Shown: positions 35,937 through 44,595, numbered from the stretch's first letter. The stretch: DNA of 64,000 nucleotides from Deltaproteobacteria bacterium (GCA_009668975.1 SBEG01000016.1:25647-89646), one strand, 5' to 3'. The notes: generated by a model from the sequence alone, not told the origin. Program-made: numbers and translations.

Positions 35937-36803
35937 TCAATACCTTCTGTTATCATTACGCTTTGCTCTAAAAATGTCCCTGTCCAGTCGATCCAGGTCA
36001 CGTTTTATCCTTTTCCGTTCCCATTGGCTAAGCCGGCCATCTGCTTTCATGCGTTCAATCTTGTTGAGAATCTTACCCAACTCTTTGTTGAGCATACGTG
36101 CTTCACGCCTGTTGAGAGTTCCCTGTTCAATACCCAGTGCAATCTTTTGCTTTAACGCCTGAATCCTGGAGCTTATTCCCCCGCGCAAATCTCCCTGAAC
36201 TGCAGGAACTGTTGTTACGGCATCATGCTTTTCTTTGAAAATATCCCTGTCCAGTCGATTCAGGTCATTATTTATGTTGTCCCGTTCCCTTTGACTAAGA
36301 GAGCCATCTGCTTTCATGCGGTCAATCTTGTTGAGAATCGTGCCCAACTCTGCATTGAGCTTGTCTGCTTCATACCTGTTGAGAGTTCCCCTTTCGATAC
36401 CCTGTTCAATTTTTTGTTTTGACGCCTGAATCCTGGAGCGTATTCCCCCGCGCCAATCTCCCTGAACTGCGGGGACTGTTGATACGGCATCATGCTTTTC
36501 TTTGAAAATATCCCTGTCCAGTCGATTCAGGTCATTATTTATGTTGTCCCGTTCCCTTTGACTAAGAGAGCCATCTGCTTTCATGCGGTCAATCTTGTTG
36601 AGAATCGTGCCCAACTCTGCATTGAGCTTGTCTGCTTCATACCTGTTGAGAGTTCCCCTTTCGATACCCTGTTCAATTTTTTGTTTTGACGCCTGAATCC
36701 TGGAGCGTATTCCCCCGCGCCAATCTCCCTGAACTGCGGGCACTGTTGCTATCGTACCAAACACAAATACAGCACATACTATTGCTAAAAACACTTTTCT
36801 CAT
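35937..36803 (-). CDS. Exported protein made of three tandem ~89-residue helical repeats
   Basis: The protein has 288 residues. A signal peptide (1-24) is followed by three repeats starting VPAVQGDWRGGIRSRIQ. Each is strongly helical and heptad-like, with SKQKIEQGIERGTLNRYEAD and DRMKADGSLSQRERDNIN segments. The latter resembles a degenerate EF-hand/dockerin-like loop (ADGSLSxxE), so calcium binding is possible but unproven. The first two repeats are almost identical at DNA level (267-bp units), the third has diverged. AGGAGG precedes the start. No family recognised; a surface or matrix-associated role is plausible. Confidence 0.8.
   Translation of the reverse strand: MRKVFLAIVCAVFVFGTIATVPAVQGDWRGGIRSRIQASKQKIEQGIERGTLNRYEADKLNAELGTILNKIDRMKADGSLSQRERDNINNDLNRLDRDIFKEKHDAVSTVPAVQGDWRGGIRSRIQASKQKIEQGIERGTLNRYEADKLNAELGTILNKIDRMKADGSLSQRERDNINNDLNRLDRDIFKEKHDAVTTVPAVQGDLRGGISSRIQALKQKIALGIEQGTLNRREARMLNKELGKILNKIERMKADGRLSQWERKRIKRDLDRLDRDIFRAKRNDNRRY
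36219..36752. repeat. Near-identical 267-bp tandem duplication inside the repeat protein
   Basis: Unit one covers about 36219-36485 and unit two about 36486-36752; they differ at only a few bases by eye. A third, more diverged unit lies at about 35960-36218. Near identity at synonymous sites indicates a recent duplication or ongoing gene conversion, so copy number may vary between strains. Confidence 0.85.
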
Positions 36804-37135
36804 GCGAGGCCTCCTGAAATTTGTTTTGCTGAATCAAAAACACAACGCAACATACACGCCAAAAAAAGGTCTGCGGAATTTTGAGTGTAACGGGCTGAAA
36901 GTAAAGGATGAATGGAAAGGAGTCTGCACGGGGTGAAGTAAAAACTGCCATCGGCATCCGTACCATATTACAAAACTGCCAAATGTGGCGGCTCATGTTG
37001 TGGCAAACTTTATTGTAAGTACGCTTATGTTCTTTGCGGTGATAGGGCAGTGAGGCATCCTGGACAATCTGCGGTCCGGGATTAGCTGAATGAGCTATCT
37101 CGCCCGGAACCTACACCTGCCCAACCTGCCTTAAA

Positions 37136-37195
37136 AACAGCAAAGGCGGCCGATTGGCCGCCTTTTGAATTACGTAAACTGTCCCTGGAATTACT
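37136..37195. repeat. Composite hairpin/terminator repeat, copy 1
   Basis: The element contains CAGCAAAGGCGGCC-GATT-GGCCGCCTTTTGAATTA followed by ACTGTCCCTGGAATT. Related copies occur at 40690-40750 and 42083-42143. The central 10-bp GC stem with flanking A and T runs should work as a terminator in both directions. It lies in the 36804-37217 gap between the repeat protein and a radical-SAM gene; nothing else was seen there. Confidence 0.8.
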
Positions 37196-37217
37196 GCCTT
37201 TTATTTTCGACCCGGCT

Positions 37218-38609
37218 TTACTGCAAGCACCTGAACAGCCCCTTCGACCAGAAACAACTTCCGCAGGGTACGGTGTTGACAAAGCAGTCGTGTTCGAAAT
37301 CTTCCTTGTACACGTTGTCGCAGGGGGTGAGGTTGCAATCGGAACAGGTGGAGTAATCCTTCCCCAGGACTTCCTTCCGGTGCTTGAGGAAGGCCGGACT
37401 GTTCCAGATCTCTTTTATCCCCTTCTCGGCCAGGTTACCGAAAGACTTGTTGTTGACGTACCTTTTCTGCCCATAATACCAGCAGCTGAATTTGTGCCAG
37501 AGGAAGTAACAGTTGTGGACGTCGCCGTTCCAGGAAATGAACGCGCTCCCGTTGTCGACAAAGTCACACCCGTTATTGTTTTTCGGGATGATTGCCGGAA
37601 GTGACAGGTCAAGGCCGACTTCCTGTGCCGTCCGCTCTGCTTCCGCGAAAATCTGAGCCAACCGCTCCAGCCACTTTTCGTCCCGCGTCAGCAGATTCTT
37701 CATGTGAAACGAAATCCCGCGAGCGCGTCCTTCGGCCTGCATCGACGTAACGAAAGCGACTACCCGTTCCTCCTCCGGAGACCGCAGAAAATTCCACCTG
37801 ACCTTGAAGTAGGTCTCCAGGTTTATCCCCTCCTGTTCGGCCCGCTCCTTCCATTCCTGGAAAAACGCCAGTGCTTGCTCTGAATTGAGGTCATAGGCAA
37901 TTTTTTTGGCATGCTCGTTGTCGTAAGGAAGAAGATGGGTAACGATAGCAAACGACGCTCCCTGTTTCTTCGCCCAGCGCACCACCTCCGGCAGCTCGTG
38001 GGCGTTGTCGCGCATCACCACAAATTCAACGCCGATCTGGAGATCGCGTCCGGTCGTCGTCTTTGCTTTCCTGAGTGCGGCAAAGGCTTTTTCCATATCC
38101 TGGACTTCTCCACCTTCCCGTATGTCACGGAAGACTTCCTCGGACAGGGAGTCCATGGACAGGCATATCCGGTCAAGACCGGCTTCGACCAGTGAAGCGG
38201 CACGCACTTCATTGAGCTCGAGGCCGTTCGATTGGAAACCGATCCAGCTTTCCCGCGGCATCGCTGCTTTGGCTTTGCGAATGAAGTTCTCCAGTTCCGG
38301 GTGCAAAAGAGGCTCGCCGATCCCGTTCAGGACGAGACTCTCCAGAGAGGGAAAGGCCGGTTCCAAGGCGGAAAAGACGGCAGGCGGCATATCGCCCTCA
38401 ATGATCCCGCAGTCTTCGGTTTGCTTCACACACATGCTGCACTTCAAGTTGCAACGGGTCGTGGTTTCTACGAAAAGTCGCGACGGGAACGGGAGAAATG
38501 CAGCAACCGCGTTTGCGTCTTCTCCCGTTGTGCGGGAACCACAACCGTGTTCCGGCACATCCTGTTGTGTCAAATCTTCCTCTTTTATAGCCAATTGTCC
38601 TGGGGTCAT
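37218..38609 (-). CDS. Radical SAM/SPASM protein (putative metalloenzyme-maturase type)
   Basis: The protein has 463 residues from the ATG at 38609, preceded by CAGGAGGTGCGAGCG. The radical SAM motif CNLKCSMC lies near 53-60, with a GIGEPLLHPELENF segment and an AdoMet-binding region after it. The C-terminal SPASM region has many Cys: NCYFLWHKFSCWYYG, CSDCNLTPC and a final CGSCFWSKGLFRCLQ. From memory this ending is typical of a Geobacter family annotated as putative metalloenzyme maturase. The nearest genes upstream encode DUF4242 proteins and a TetR regulator, which may be its partners. The 254 bp to the DUF4242 gene hold only a repeat remnant. Confidence 0.85.
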   Translation of the reverse strand: MTPGQLAIKEEDLTQQDVPEHGCGSRTTGEDANAVAAFLPFPSRLFVETTTRCNLKCSMCVKQTEDCGIIEGDMPPAVFSALEPAFPSLESLVLNGIGEPLLHPELENFIRKAKAAMPRESWIGFQSNGLELNEVRAASLVEAGLDRICLSMDSLSEEVFRDIREGGEVQDMEKAFAALRKAKTTTGRDLQIGVEFVVMRDNAHELPEVVRWAKKQGASFAIVTHLLPYDNEHAKKIAYDLNSEQALAFFQEWKERAEQEGINLETYFKVRWNFLRSPEEERVVAFVTSMQAEGRARGISFHMKNLLTRDEKWLERLAQIFAEAERTAQEVGLDLSLPAIIPKNNNGCDFVDNGSAFISWNGDVHNCYFLWHKFSCWYYGQKRYVNNKSFGNLAEKGIKEIWNSPAFLKHRKEVLGKDYSTCSDCNLTPCDNVYKEDFEHDCFVNTVPCGSCFWSKGLFRCLQ

Positions 38610-38818
38610 CGCTCGCACCTCCTGTCGTTGATGGTAACACGATAACGATGTTCCGCGTAATTTGTCATGACGCAAATCAAAAAAAGCGAGATAGAGAGTT
38701 TCGTCGTGATTTTCCGAAGGAAAGGGGAAGAAATGTCCGAACAAGCAAAGAAGGGATAAACCTGAAACTGCGGGGGTTGGAAAAACTACTCGGGAAAAGC
38801 GGGACAAATATATTTGGT

Positions 38819-38845
38819 GATAATTAGAGAAAAATAGATCTGTCC
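38819..38845. repeat. Dispersed repeat fragment (TAATTAGAGAAA type)
   Basis: ATAATTAGAGAAAAATAGAT followed by CTGTCCCG. A near-identical stretch lies at 41978-42010. The CTGTCCC end also occurs in the composite hairpin repeats, so the two may be parts of one longer mobile repeat. Confidence 0.55.
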
Positions 38846-38863
38846 CGCTTTTCCCTTTTCGTC

Positions 38864-39136
38864 TTACTCCGCGGTCGTCGGATCGATCATGCGTTTGATT
38901 TCGGCGACACTGTTGGCCGGGAAACCGGCCTTCCTGGCGTGCTCCAGGACCAGTTCCTTGTTGGGGGCAATGTAGACGCAGTAGATCTTATCCTCGGTGA
39001 CATAGCTCTGCACCCACTGGATTTGCGGCCCAAGCCCTTGAAGAACAGTGGCGGATTTCTGCGAGATTGCCTGCAAGTCCGGTCCGCAGATATACCCTGC
39101 TCCCGGAATTTCCCGCTCAATAATGTACTTCGGCAT
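38864..39136 (-). CDS. DUF4242 family protein, paralogue 1
   Basis: The protein has 90 residues from the ATG at 39136. The small ferredoxin-like (alpha/beta) fold is suggested by PKYIIEREIPGAG, a long helix, WVQSYVTEDKIYCVYIAP, and a C-terminal helix. A relative in Streptomyces (SCO4226) has been described as nickel-binding; conserved Glu/Cys residues here could do likewise. It shares about 80% of its residues with the product of 40312-40584. It sits between the radical-SAM gene and tetR, all on the minus strand. Confidence 0.8.
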   Translation of the reverse strand: MPKYIIEREIPGAGYICGPDLQAISQKSATVLQGLGPQIQWVQSYVTEDKIYCVYIAPNKELVLEHARKAGFPANSVAEIKRMIDPTTAE

Positions 39137-39230
39137 TCTTCCCCCCTTTGCTGCATCTGAGATTTTAGCAGGGCACATGTTCGCGAAGTTGCTTTCTTCT
39201 GTGGGTGCGGCCGGCCACCTGCAACGTTAT

Positions 39231-39842
39231 TCAGATCTTTTTGTCGGGATTGGCGGCAATGCTGCGCCAGGAGCAATTCCAGACGTCTTCGAGTTGTTCG
39301 GGGAGAGGTCCGGCGATGGTATTATCGAGACGCAGATTTATCAGCCTGAACATGCCTCCGAAAAGGCAGTTGGAGGCAATGGTCAAATCCAGATCGATAA
39401 TTTCCTTGTTTTCGATACCTTCCTGTACCATTTCACGCATGATGGCAAACGGTCTGGAAGAACAGATGGGTGTGACCGTCGGCATAAACTCGCTGTGTTT
39501 CGCATGCAGCATAAACGCCATTTGGGCCGGATTTGACTCGGTGAGATCAAATAAGTGCGCCATGATCGCTTTACATTGATCATGCGCGGTAGCATGGCTG
39601 TTCTTGATCGCGAGAAAATCGGCCGTAATCTTCTCCAGAAGAGAATCATATAACGCCGAGGCAAGCTCCTCTTTGCCGGCAAAATAATGATAGACGGCAC
39701 CAATGCTGATGTTGGCATCGCGCCTGATATCCTGAATCGAGGTGTTGAAATACCCTTTGGTGGTAAATAACTTCAAGGCGGTATCAAGAATGCTCTGCTG
39801 GAGGTTTGCGTTTTCAGTGGATTTTTTTATTCGCCTGACCAT
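39231..39842 (-). CDS. TetR-family regulator
   Basis: The protein has 203 residues from the ATG at 39842, preceded by AGAGGAC. The N-terminal HTH is clear: ILDTALKLFTTKGYFNTSIQDI then ISIGAVYHYFAGKEEL. The C-terminal ligand/dimer domain has Cys and Met residues but no recognised ligand pocket. It lies between the two DUF4242 genes. A perfect 12-bp palindrome in the promoter of the second copy is a plausible operator, so it may control both copies. Confidence 0.92.
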   Translation of the reverse strand: MVRRIKKSTENANLQQSILDTALKLFTTKGYFNTSIQDIRRDANISIGAVYHYFAGKEELASALYDSLLEKITADFLAIKNSHATAHDQCKAIMAHLFDLTESNPAQMAFMLHAKHSEFMPTVTPICSSRPFAIMREMVQEGIENKEIIDLDLTIASNCLFGGMFRLINLRLDNTIAGPLPEQLEDVWNCSWRSIAANPDKKI

Positions 39843-40062
39843 CGGGTCCTCTGTGCTGGTAGGAAAGAAAAGCTGACTCAAGATTTGAGCCATTTATAAC
39901 ACCCTTTGCGCTGCCATGGCAAATTCTTTTGCCCGCAGGGAAAATGCCTGTCACTGCATGCACGTGCCTTGGCACTGGTGTCTCCGCCTTGGTCCGTACG
40001 CTGATCGCCTTTGGCGACAGGGTGATATTACTTCTGCAATAACACATCACAATCCTGATGTA

Positions 40063-40084
40063 GGGGCACGGCGCGCCGTGCCCC
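40063..40084. repeat. 22-bp perfect palindrome
   Basis: GGGGCACGGCG with its exact complement forms an uninterrupted GC-rich hairpin inside the 39843-40311 gap. It looks like a dispersed intergenic repeat rather than an operator. The rest of the gap carries the promoter and operator of the second DUF4242 gene. Confidence 0.75.
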
Positions 40085-40233
40085 GATTGGGCGAGACACG
40101 CCTATCACCTTCATTGGCATATTTATTTGCCCCCGTAAGAGCGAACCGTTACCTCAAGAACACTCCGGTCCATACGGAGACCTGCATCACTACCGTTCCC
40201 CAAATTGACTGAATGGAAAGATGAAATTCCCGT

Positions 40234-40273
40234 TGCAATTAAGATTGTGACATGGTACAAAACGAATGTTCGT
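40234..40273 (+). promoter_or_regulatory. Promoter with overlapping TetR-like operator for DUF4242 paralogue 2
   Basis: TTGCAA at 40234 and TACAAA at 40256 are separated by 16 bp. Directly after lies ACGAATGTTCGT (40262-40273), a perfect palindrome (ACGAA-TG-TTCGT) of the type bound by TetR regulators, overlapping the expected transcription start. This suggests repression by the neighbouring TetR protein. Confidence 0.5.
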
Positions 40274-40311
40274 TCGGTATTAATTTCAACCCAAAACTAA
40301 GGAGGACGAGT

Positions 40312-40584
40312 ATGCCGAAGTATGTCATTGAGAGAGAGATTCCAGGGGCAGGTCAAATTGGGGCGGCAGACATGCAGGGCATTGCACAGAAGTCGTGCAG
40401 CGTTCTGAGCGAGCTTGGACCGCAGGTCCAATGGGTGGAGAGTTACGTTACAGAAGACAAAATTTACTGTATTTATATTGCCCCCAACGAGGAGATGGTG
40501 CTTGAGCATGCCCGTAAGGGCGGCTTCCCGGCAAACAGCGTGGCCCAGGTCAAGCGCATGATCGATCCGACGACCGCGGAGTAA
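40312..40584 (+). CDS. DUF4242 family protein, paralogue 2
   Basis: The protein has 90 residues with an excellent AAGGAGGACGAG before the ATG. Its sequence parallels paralogue 1 throughout (PKYVIEREIPGAG, WVESYVTEDKIYCIYIAP and an identical RMIDPTTAE tail); the main differences are in the first helix (QIGAADMQG against YICGPDLQA). Expression is probably TetR-controlled. A role in binding nickel or another metal is possible from a described Streptomyces relative, but not shown here. Confidence 0.85.
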   Translation: MPKYVIEREIPGAGQIGAADMQGIAQKSCSVLSELGPQVQWVESYVTEDKIYCIYIAPNEEMVLEHARKGGFPANSVAQVKRMIDPTTAE

Positions 40585-40645
40585 GAAATGCGGTAACCGG
40601 ATAGAAATTGGCGGTATCAAACTGCTGCCGATGCTGATCAGAGAA

Positions 40646-40682
40646 AGGTCCCGGGCTAATACAGTCAGGGGCCTTTTTCTTT
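40646..40682 (+). terminator. Terminator after DUF4242 paralogue 2
   Basis: AGGTCCC pairs with GGGGCCT (one G-T pair) across a 14-base loop and is followed by T5. The loop-to-tail sequence GGCTAATACAGTCAGGGGCC recurs at 42148-42182, showing that this terminator belongs to a duplicated segment. Confidence 0.75.
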
Positions 40683-40689
40683 TTGATCC

Positions 40690-40750
40690 TAAAACAGCAA
40701 AAGCGGCCGATTGGCCGCCTTTTGAATTAACTGACCTGTCCCCGGAATTC
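40690..40750. repeat. Composite hairpin/terminator repeat, copy 2
   Basis: The same element as at 37136: AAAACAGCAAAAGCGGCCGA, GGCCGCCTTTTGAATTAA, then CTGTCCCCGGAATTCC. One substitution weakens the stem on its left arm. Confidence 0.8.
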
Positions 40751-40829
40751 CGGCCGGGGAGTATCCCAGGTTCTCCTATTCCTCGAAGTGTGTAGCCTTG
40801 ACGCTTACATACTCTCTCATGAGCGGAGC

Positions 40830-41879
40830 TTACTGACTTACAAACTTGCTAACCCTGTTTTGCGCGTTCTTTTCAATGTCATAGTAATAAAACGGATAGT
40901 CATAGTTATGGTAAAAGCCTGCTGGTATGTTAGGGACTATAACCATCTTTGCCGGATCAACACTGGAGCATATCAATACGCTCGTATCAGATAAGGGATC
41001 GACCGCACTTGTAGTTGGATTGATCCGGGTTACTTGAGCATCAGCAAAGTGAGGCTGCAACTGTGGCGGGAGAATGACGTTGCCGTTGGCATCCAGTAGC
41101 AGGGACCCAGAGCTTTGATTGACCGTTGCCAAATCTCCTGCCGTTGTCCAGGTAATAGGGTTGATAGCCATGGCACCGGGGAATACAATCGGATTTCTTC
41201 CCGTAAAGCCCGGACCTTGAGTGTTGTATGAAATAATGACTCCCGTATCATCGGGGCCCTGTGCAAATTTCAAATGGGTGTTCTTGGCAAAATAATCCGG
41301 CGTGAAGGACCAGCCGATGGCATACGCGGCAATCATTCTTTTGTACACATCGGGATTGGTTTTCATATAGTTCTGCAGCAGAAGCGCAACCACCGTCGAA
41401 CCCTGCGAATGGCTCACAAGGATGAATGGTCGGTTGTTATTGTAATTTTTGATGTAATAATCAAATGCCGAGATCACATCCGTCGCCGGTATCCCTCCGA
41501 TAAAGTTATATACGTCTTGAATGGTCTCCAATCCCAGGGTGTAGACGGCGTCTGCCTGCCTATAGTACGGGGCATAGATGTTTCCGACTGAGGCAAAGGC
41601 GGTAGCCTGTTTCTGAAACGCGTTCTTTGCGCCAGCCACCATGTTGACATCGTTTATTTCGCCGATAAGCGGACCAGTCGATCCTGCAAAGTACTCGGTC
41701 GGGTACACGTAAAAAACATCGACATTTTGTACGGGATCAAGCTGTGAAGGCAAAGACAGCCAGTTGGCAGACTTTGAATAATCAATGGCTGTGGCAGTGT
41801 TTGAATTGCTTCCACATCCGGCAGAAACCAAACAGCACGAAAGCACAGCGAGCAACGAAGTAATAACTCTGCTCTTCAT
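40830..41879 (-). CDS. DUF3089-type alpha/beta-hydrolase lipoprotein
   Basis: The protein has 349 residues from the ATG at 41879, preceded by GGAG. A lipoprotein signal peptide ends in SAGC near residue 21, so it is probably membrane-anchored and exported. The nucleophile elbow is SHSQGS near 165, with a VDVFYVYPTEYF strand before it, matching the DUF3089 lipase-like family. An Asp and a terminal His (GFYHNYDYPFYYYD) could complete the triad. The substrate is unknown, perhaps an ester or lipid. It is monocistronic and flanked by repeats. Confidence 0.8.
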   Translation of the reverse strand: MKSRVITSLLAVLSCCLVSAGCGSNSNTATAIDYSKSANWLSLPSQLDPVQNVDVFYVYPTEYFAGSTGPLIGEINDVNMVAGAKNAFQKQATAFASVGNIYAPYYRQADAVYTLGLETIQDVYNFIGGIPATDVISAFDYYIKNYNNNRPFILVSHSQGSTVVALLLQNYMKTNPDVYKRMIAAYAIGWSFTPDYFAKNTHLKFAQGPDDTGVIISYNTQGPGFTGRNPIVFPGAMAINPITWTTAGDLATVNQSSGSLLLDANGNVILPPQLQPHFADAQVTRINPTTSAVDPLSDTSVLICSSVDPAKMVIVPNIPAGFYHNYDYPFYYYDIEKNAQNRVSKFVSQ

Positions 41880-41977
41880 TTTCATTCTCCATTTCCAATT
41901 GGGTATAGAGCCGCAATGCTGCGCCTCCAAATTACAATTTTGCTTATCGGCAGTTACGTAAGGAACTTTAAATTTAT

Positions 41978-42182
41978 TGCTAATTAGAGAAAATAGATCT
42001 GTGCCGGAATTTCGTTGTACCGAGGTCAAGTTTGCGGGGTAACATGTTTACGAGAGTAGGCCTCATGACCCCTTTTTCTATAAAACAGCAAAGGCGGCCC
42101 AATTGTCCGCCTTTTGAATTAAGTTTACTGTCCCCGGATTTCCTGCCTGGCTAATACAGTCAGGGGCCTTTTTCTTTTTTAC
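41978..42182. repeat. Repeat cluster: TAATTAGAGAAA fragment, composite hairpin copy 3 and terminator
   Basis: The 41880-42225 gap is almost wholly repeats. 41978-42010 matches 38819-38845; 42083-42143 is the third composite hairpin (AAAGGCGGCC / GTCCGCCTTTT with one mismatch, then CTGTCCCCGG); 42148-42182 repeats the terminator seen at 40646. The pairing of hairpin and terminator is in the opposite order to the 40.6-kb copy, consistent with rearrangement. Confidence 0.7.
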
Positions 42183-42225
42183 CCTTCCAAATAGACAACC
42201 CCTCCCCCATTCCCCGAAAAGGTTC

Positions 42226-43014
42226 CTATCCCGCGAATCCAAGGGAAGCGTAATGGTCGGCGTCGCCGATCTCGCCGGTGAAAGAAAGGGAAGGGTCGGC
42301 GAGAAAGAGCGCCAGACGCGCCGATTCCTCTGCCGGTTTGAGCTGTCCCTTCTCCTTGTAGCCCTTGAAAGTTTGCCAGGTCCCGGAGCCGAGTGTCTGG
42401 GGACCGGCGGCGCGGATCTCCGTCTGCATTTCGGTATCCATGACGCCGGGGTTGAGCCCGTTGACCCGAATGCCGTCACCCTCCAGTTCCAATGCCAGGA
42501 TGCGGGTCAGTTGGTTCAGCCCGCCCTTGGCAATGCAGTACAGGCCGAAAGGAGAGCGGGCGTAGTTCCCCAGGCCGGAGGTGACGTTGATGATTGCCCC
42601 TCCGCCGCGGCGACGCATCAGCGGGACAGCCGTCCGCGCGAAGAGGAAGGGCCCCATCAGGTCAACGGACAAGGCGGTGTTCCAATCCGCTGCGCTGACC
42701 TCTTCCATGCGCAGGAACGGTCAGACCATGGCGGCATTGTTCATCAGAATATCCACGCCGCCGAACCTCTCCACCGCCGCCTCCATCACCCGGATTGCGG
42801 TAGCTTCCTCGCTCACGTCCCCGGTTACCGCCAGGCCGTTGTCGTCCCCCATGAGCCGGACCACTTTCTCCAGCTCGTCCTTTGTCCGGCTGACAACGAC
42901 AACCTTCGCCCCGGCTGCGGCGAATGCCAGGGCCGTTGCCCGTCCCAGCCCGCGACCGCCGCCGGTTACCACGGCAACCTTTCCCGCAAGATTTACCTGT
43001 CTTCGCATGCTCAT
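42226..43014 (-). pseudogene. SDR gene interrupted by a single in-frame UGA
   Basis: The reading frame runs from the ATG at 43014 to 42226 except for one TGA at 42721-42723. Before it: cofactor motif TGGGRGLG, VDILMNNAAMV. After it: PFLRMEEVSAADWN, then the catalytic region NVTSGLGNYARSPFGLYCIAKGG with Tyr and Lys, and VNGLNPGV. Frame and spacing match an intact SDR, so one substitution (probably GGA to TGA) made the stop. The gene is recently inactivated, read through, or holds a sequencing error. It is not a typical selenoprotein: the position is in the variable loop after NNAG. Confidence 0.8.
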
Positions 43015-43554
43015 ACTCCCTTCCGCGCATAGCGTGCCTTGCTGCCCCTAGAACTTCGGTGATATTTAACTATAGTTGAGTGTCAGGATACTTCAACCAT
43101 TTGCCCGGGAGTACAGATGGAAAGGGAGTTACAGGTAGGGGGTGGGGCGTCTTTTCTGTTACTTTGATTTGCCAAAGGTAAATATTGGTTGGTATAGGTT
43201 GGGGTCACCCATTAGAAGGCTGCTGTCCACCACGCACTGATCTGACCAGGGGGCTCCTTTTTCAAGGCGGTGAGATCGGGTTTTGACAGTCGCAGATATC
43301 CGTCATTGCCAAACCTGTCGCTGCAAAAATACATCTTTCCTTACGAATCCGCTCTTCCAACGCCTGCACCGACTTTTTACAAAGCGGAATATCCGTTTAA
43401 GTTTCCCCATCAATTTACCGATAAAAAAAAACATGAAACTCAGGTGAAATGCGAGAGAACGAAAATACTGTAGCGAACAGCCGGACGAAATGAATCGTAT
43501 CCTGTCTCTTACTGTTCGGATTGTCGCAAAAGTTGCAGACGGGGAGGTCCGCTC
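43015..43554. other. Intergenic stretch without a supported gene
   Basis: About 540 bp. Short ORFs exist on both strands but have no ribosome sites or protein-like composition. The right end carries the GGGGAGG ribosome site of the next gene. I see no hairpin or repeat of note. Confidence 0.5.
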
Positions 43555-44502
43555 ATGTCGGTAAAAATGCTGCTTCAGGTAATGGTGCTCATGGCGATTT
43601 TCAGTGTTGCTTCCTGTGGTGGCGAAGCCGGGAAGGATGTCGCTCTCACCGGTGCAGCGGAGGTACAATTCACCATAATAAATGCCACTTCGGACACCCT
43701 GTACGTGTACAATTACCCCTTTCAAGAACAGCTGGCGACTCAGCCGATTACGATCCCTCCCGCTCAGACACTTCAGCTTCCGCTTCTGACCAACCCGGAA
43801 ATGAGAATATATTTTTCAAATAAAGCCTTAAGCGCCACCATTGAGCAGGGCAAGGCGCCGGATGCTTTCAACTATTACTCGGATGCGACGGCAAGCTATT
43901 CTTTCATGGAATATTTGTATGAGCCGCTGTCTTCCCGATATACCGTTGATCTTTCCTACATCGATGAATATTCCTACCCGATCACGGTAACTTTTTCCAA
44001 AGTGCCGGGCACCTATACCGGCTGTGAAGAGGGCTTTGAATACGGGTTTACCAGTCTCGCCGCGGTCAAGGCCGCATTGCAAGCGCAGCAGGATTATCAG
44101 TGGGGTGCTCTTATCTGGCCGGCCACGGTCAAGACGGTCTGGAACAGCGATGATTATCCGCAAAATATGAACCGGATCATTGGGCCGAACAAGGTCTGGC
44201 CCTCCAGCGGGAATTGGGTCCCTGATTCCTATGCTGCGTTTTTGAGCAGTTTGCCCCAGAGCGGCAATCAACTTTTCGGCATCGGCACCACCAACTGGGA
44301 GGGATGGCAGACCCTTGCCGAAAGAGCAGTTCCCGGCCCGGCCGGCACCGGATATGTTACGGCCCTTCATTCCGCGGCAACCCCTGACACACGTGGCAAA
44401 TACGGCTTCTTTTGCTATCCGAATGATAATGCCGCCGGAGAATTTACCTGGGTGCCTGAAGCTACCTTGTGCACCATCACAATCTATCCCCATGACAAGT
44501 AG
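43555..44502 (+). CDS. Secreted lipoprotein, possibly thaumatin/GH64-like
   Basis: The protein has 315 residues. A lipoprotein signal peptide ends in SVASC near residue 21. The mature part is beta-rich and acidic, and contains VDLSYIDEYSYPITVTFSK and an aromatic C-terminal half (WVPDSYAAFLSS, GKYGFFCYPND). The middle resembles the beta-sandwich of thaumatin-like/GH64 glucan-binding proteins; this is a weak motif-level impression. It lies 93 bp before the beta-helix lipoprotein gene on the same strand, so the two may be co-expressed carbohydrate-acting surface proteins. Confidence 0.6.
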   Translation: MSVKMLLQVMVLMAIFSVASCGGEAGKDVALTGAAEVQFTIINATSDTLYVYNYPFQEQLATQPITIPPAQTLQLPLLTNPEMRIYFSNKALSATIEQGKAPDAFNYYSDATASYSFMEYLYEPLSSRYTVDLSYIDEYSYPITVTFSKVPGTYTGCEEGFEYGFTSLAAVKAALQAQQDYQWGALIWPATVKTVWNSDDYPQNMNRIIGPNKVWPSSGNWVPDSYAAFLSSLPQSGNQLFGIGTTNWEGWQTLAERAVPGPAGTGYVTALHSAATPDTRGKYGFFCYPNDNAAGEFTWVPEATLCTITIYPHDK

Positions 44503-44595
44503 CAAAGAAATGCGGAGATACAACATCTGTTCTCTGCCCGAAAATCGTATGGGGATTTCTGAGGCTCAACGACAGAAGTACTGAGGAGCTGATCG

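Noticed and set aside
36219..36752. CRISPR or satellite array
   Set aside because: The tandem units are 267 bp, coding and in frame with a signal-peptide protein.
39843..40311. A small gene in the gap between tetR and the second DUF4242 gene
   Set aside because: Short ORFs there have no ribosome sites; the gap is accounted for by a palindromic repeat, promoter and operator.
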